NCBI GenBank assembly: GCA_954871525.1
Contig: OX940864.1
Location: forward strand, 17,974,001 to 18,038,000
DNA length: 64,000 bases
Direction: 5' to 3'
Source of the DNA: Parietaria judaica
Lineage: Eukaryota > Streptophyta > Magnoliopsida > Rosales > Urticaceae
Made by a program: the position numbers and the translations under genes. Within the stretch, counting starts at the first letter, position 1, and the number at the start of each line of letters is the position of its first letter. Of the stretch, positions 60,345 to 64,000 are shown piece by piece. The notes under the pieces are model-generated. The model searched no databases. It saw only the letters and a program-made list of their open reading frames with translations, and was not told the origin of the DNA.

Positions 60345-61156
60345 TGTTAAGTTCGGATCCGGTCGAATCCATCCTCAACAATGCACGGATCTAATTTGAG
60401 AAGGGGCAGGCGACGTCAGATTCCAAGGGATGTCGAGGAACGACGGGAAGGACCGAAGGGAAGAATCAAGGGACGACGACGGACCGCAAGGTCGAAGATC
60501 GACGAGGGAAGACGACGATGACGACGGTCGCAAGGTCGACGAGGGAAGTCGACGATGACGTCGGTCGCAAGGTCGAAGATCGACGAGGGAAGTCGACAAT
60601 GACGACGGTCGCGAGGTCGAAGGTCGACGAGAGGAGGTGGCAACGACGAAAGATCGTGAGTTCGATGAAAGAAAAGGTCGAGCCTCACAGAAAGAAGGGA
60701 AATGTTGAGTATCGACGAGAGGCATCGGCAGCAGGGCATGCGGCGCCGAATGATAACTGACGTTATATGCATTTAATGAAGCTCATGCCGATCTCACCTA
60801 CCCAGCGTGGCCAACCACCCTAGAATGATGCAGAGCATGGGCTAACCATGCTTTCTTCAAATTACTCCTAGGGAAACTAAATGATAGGATGCGACAATGG
60901 GCTAGAAAGATATGGGAAGACAAATTAAATGTAAGCTCTATAAAAGGCAAGTTAAGCCTCATTTGTAATGGGTCCGAAAACAGAGAAGGAGAAAAACCTA
61001 TGTACTCACAAAGATATCAATATACAAGCTCCATTTCCAACATATCGTCTTCGTCTTTGAGCGTTCTTGGCTATTAAACGTGAAAAACCGAACCTCTTTC
61101 TTTAAAAACAAGGGATTAACCTTGTGACCGTTGAGTGTGTAAAAACGCCCTCAACA
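60345..61156 (+). mobile_element. Solo-LTR-like element, copy B
   Basis: It starts TGTTAAGTTCGGATCCGG and ends CGCCCTCAACA, with flanks AGTAC and ACTAC (4 of 5). It shares its promoter-like core with copy A, including CTCTATAAAAGGC (near 60938) and AGTTAAGCCTCATTTGTAA. A tandem array of GACGA(C/T)G and AGGTCGA(C/A)GA words (about 60465-60650) distinguishes it. Arg/Ser-rich frames over that array are not genes. Confidence 0.62.
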
Positions 61157-61760
61157 ACTACTTAAATTTTTTATATATATAAATTGGATTATAAGCAAAA
61201 TATAGGAATGACTTTTGGAAAGAATACATATAGATTTATGCGTCTGTATGTGAATAAAGATCAAACTTTACAGCTAAAAAAATTAATTATGGTAGTTACA
61301 AACCTATTTACAAGTTCACTTTCGCTTTCATAATCATTTAGCAAAAGCTCATACATTTTTTTAGTAAAGCAAAAGCTCATACATTTGATCTCTATTGATT
61401 CGATATCCCAACTGAAGTGGTCCCGTTCTTTACATCAATTCCAAAATTTATATATACAAGGAGAGCGTAACAAATATATACATACATGATAATGATACAT
61501 ATGTATTTACAAACCGATAACAATTTGATTCATGCTAATATCTGATTTTTTAACAGAAACACCATCGATTTTGCAGTATACTAATAAAATTAAATCAGCA
61601 TAATCGTTAATTGATTTTATAAAATACTATGAAAACTCCACGATACTCTCAATATTCTTGTAAATTGGATAAATTGGATTTTGAATGCGTTTTGCGATAA
61701 GTGGTCTTAAACAAAATATACATGAAAAACTATTTTGCCAAACAACCCAAAAAAATAAAA

Positions 61761-61799
<39 letters not shown>

Positions 61800-62318
61800 A
61801 ATATATCACCAACTGCTTGTCCCACAATCCCAATCAAATCTCACCCTTCAGTTTTACTACAACACCTACAATTCCCTCTTTTATAGATGACATATATCAT
61901 CTCACCCCACGCACACATATATATGTAACTATATAATATACTTTTGACCTACCATATTTTTATATCCATGCAAATTCAACGTACGCGTTATCGTTAACAG
62001 TGTGTATCTTAAGTTTATTTGCGGCGAAATTCTCTAACGTAACGCTTTAATTACACGTAAGTCTTTTATTCTCAAACTTTGTTGGTAAACCTCTCTAACG
62101 TTACACTTAAGGGTCCAAAATATTTCGAATAGTAAGAATATTGGAAAGAAAGAAAATAGTGAAAATTTAGAATTTTAATCGTGAAGAAAAAATAGATTAT
62201 GCCGCGAAAATCAGAATATTGAGTACGCATGTCTATTAACCCTAAAAACTATACAACAATATTGATGTGATTTAGTATCCGATTCAACAAACCAAATAGT
62301 ACAATGGTGACTATTCTC
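61157..62318. other. FLA upstream region
   Basis: AT-rich, no gene. A (TA)n tract lies at 61761-61802. At 62012 a TTATTTGCGGCGAAATT sequence like the outer end of the 51.6-kb palindrome begins, followed by AACGTAACGC words, probably a decayed element copy close to the FLA promoter. Confidence 0.45.
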
Positions 62319-62326
62319 TATAAATA
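62319..62326 (+). promoter_or_regulatory. TATA box of the FLA gene
   Basis: TATAAATA lies about 110 bp before the start codon, a spacing that predicts a leader of about 75-80 bases. Confidence 0.6.
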
Positions 62327-62428
62327 TTCTATACATCTATATATTATACAAAATCCCAGCTCTCTTCTTCACCATTGATTCAAAACAAAAACCTAATTAT
62401 CTCCATATATCCACTAAGCCCTAGATCA

Positions 62429-63674
62429 ATGGAGCACAGAACTACCTTCTCACTCCTCCTCCTCTTTCTCTCTCTCTCCTCGGCTACCGCACAAACCCCA
62501 ACCGTTGCGGCCGCCCCAGCTGCCTCGGGCGGTGTCGACATAATCAAAGTGCTCCAAAAGGCGGGTCAGTTCACCACGCTAATCAAGCTATTGAAGGGCA
62601 CGCAGGTGTCGCAGCAGATAAACTCGCAGCTGTCGGGATCGTCTTCATCGCAGGGAATCACGGTGTTCGCTCCGGGCGACAACGCGTTCTCAGCGCTGAA
62701 GACCGGAACGCTGAACTCTCTGACGAGCGAGGAGCAGATTCGGCTGGTGCAGTACCACGTTTTGCCGGCGTTTTACGCGCTTTCACAGTTTGAGACGGTC
62801 AGTAATCCTCTACACACGCAGGCCGGGAATAGTGACAACGGCGAGTACCCGCTCAACGTCACCACCTCCACCGGAAACCAGGTTCAAAACAAGCTTGTAT
62901 CATTTATGTACATATATATAATTTATATTAATTATTAATTGATATTCGAAAATGGCAGTTATAAACGATTTTTGTGCGAAAATGGTCCAATCCCGTAAAA
63001 GTCCGGTTAAATTTCTGTCCATTTTTTAACACCCTTACATGAAATTGAACTATTTCAAACCAAATCTCTAAAAATGTAATCTTGATTAAATCTTGTACAT
63101 TTTTTTATTTATTAAGACAATATATCAACGTAAATATGAGAAAACATTACGTTAATCTTGTATGTTTATTTTGAGAAAATATAAGAATATTAGCGTACAT
63201 CATCTTTAACCGAGGGACAAAACCAATTTAACTAATTACTCATAATAAAATTGACGCAACTGTGAGTGTTTATAGTTTATAGTCTATACATTATTTGCAT
63301 TAGCGAAAGTCTTGTTCTATCTTTCTCTAAACCTATAAACCCTAATACAGGTCAACATAACAACTGGGGTGGTCAACGCCACGGTGAGCAACACCGTTTA
63401 CACCGACGGCCAGCTCGCTATCTTTCAGGTCGACAAAGTTCTGCTTCCGCTCGACATCTTCGGAACAGCGCCGGTAAAGGCGCCAGCTCCGGCCCCGGAG
63501 GCGGAAAATCCGGCAAAGAGCAAGAACTCGGACGACGGTAAGGATGACGATGCAGCTTCCATCTCCGCCACAGACAGTGACGACTCATCGGCGACTTTGA
63601 TTGACGGATCACGAGTTATGGTTGGTGCCGTTGTTGGATTTGGAATGACGGCTCTTATTGCGTCGTTGATTTGA
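62429..63674 (+). CDS. Fasciclin-like arabinogalactan protein (single FAS1 domain)
   Basis: This is a cell-wall/plasma-membrane adhesion-type glycoprotein, probably GPI-anchored. Exons 62429-62881 and 63351-63674 join in phase 0 (AACCAG|GTTC donor side, AATACAG|GTCAAC acceptor), giving 258 residues. The start at 62429 is chosen because it puts a signal peptide (MEHRTTFSLLLLFLSLSSA) first; an in-frame Met 18 codons earlier would spoil it. Short arabinogalactan-type Pro/Ala stretches flank the FAS1 domain (TVAAAPAAS and APVKAPAPAPEA). FAS1 covers about residues 35-180, with ITVFAPGDNAFSAL (H1-type motif) and VQYHVLPAFYALSQF (YH-type motif). The C-terminus is hydrophobic (VMVGAVVGFGMTALIASLI) as required for a GPI signal. 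It most resembles the FLA11/FLA12-type group, but the exact paralogue is not assigned. Confidence 0.95.
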
Positions 63675-64000
63675 TGATATTTTGATTTTGATTTTGATTT
63701 TGATTTTCCGGACCAAGTAATGGCGGTTTTTGTTTCACCGTTTTGATAATTTGGATGTTATTTTGTACCTTTGATTTGATTATAAGAGAACTATTCTTTT
63801 ACTATTATAAGGTCTTTTTTAAAAAAAAAATCGAGTAAAGGGTGAAACCGAGATTTGGTATTTTAGTTCCGAGCTCCGGTTTCTACACTGGTACCACTTT
63901 TGTAAAAATTAACTTTTAGATAACATGTAAAAATATATCAATTTTGATTATACCATCTCAAAACAAATATATACCGGCGGTTTATATAAATATTTTTAAA
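63675..64000. other. FLA 3' flank
   Basis: Contains a (TTTTGA)n run (63682-63706), then at about 63838 AAAGGGTGAAACCGAG, which resembles a hAT-type terminus with GAGCTCCGG words. The element, if real, is cut by the window end. Confidence 0.4.

Noticed and set aside
60375..60772. Arg/Ser-rich minus frames of 116-118 residues
   Set aside because: They read the GACGACG tandem array inside solo-LTR copy B.

Overview
The window is nuclear DNA of a flowering plant, most likely a eudicot. The evidence is the gene content (a SYP7-class syntaxin, a NAC factor, an INDETERMINATE-DOMAIN zinc-finger factor, a plastid enoyl-ACP reductase and a fasciclin-like arabinogalactan protein), the many short AT-rich GT-AG introns, the AT-rich intergenic DNA and the dense plant-type transposons. 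I cannot name the species. Five host genes are supported. They are unrelated in function, as expected of a eukaryotic chromosome, and there is no operon logic.

Layout. 0.6-8.0 kb: a defective Copia-type LTR retrotransposon with matched LTRs and a 5-bp target duplication. It carries a 2.7-kb foreign solo LTR and a hAT-type element. 10.3-21.9 kb: a non-autonomous Helitron on the + strand, interrupted by a second Helitron of the same family on the - strand (11.1-17.1 kb). The inner Helitron contains a hAT-type element, and the outer one also carries a Mutator-type MITE and a roughly 195-bp minisatellite at its 3' end. 22.9-23.6 kb: another hAT-type element. 23.85-26.35 kb: SYP71 on +, nine exons. 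27.4-30.3 kb: a NAC gene on -, two exons, whose intron holds a hAT-type element and a LINE fragment.

34.0-37.5 kb: a decayed, internally deleted Copia element on -. 38.1-38.9 kb: a 5'-truncated LINE with a 17-bp target duplication. 40.3 kb: a 166-bp hAT MITE. 45.2-48.3 kb: the IDD zinc-finger gene on +, three exons, the first intron with a GC donor. 51.4-53.1 kb: a tRNA-like SINE head beside a 1.56-kb nested palindrome. 54.6-56.9 kb: MOD1/ENR on -, twelve exons. 58.4-61.2 kb: two related solo-LTR-like elements with a hAT-type element between them. 62.4-63.7 kb: a fasciclin-like arabinogalactan gene on +, two exons.

The host genes look intact: every splice phase closes, and the predicted lengths of SYP71 and MOD1 match their families. 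The most unusual material is in the repeats. A set of hAT-like elements shares TAGGGGTG-type ends and mostly 8-bp target duplications, but each copy carries a different subterminal repeat vocabulary. The inner Helitron sits in one unit of a tandem duplication whose sister unit preserves the empty site. The word TGTCGTTT recurs near genes and inside several elements. Exon boundaries come from reading frame, splice sites and family knowledge; no alignment program was run.
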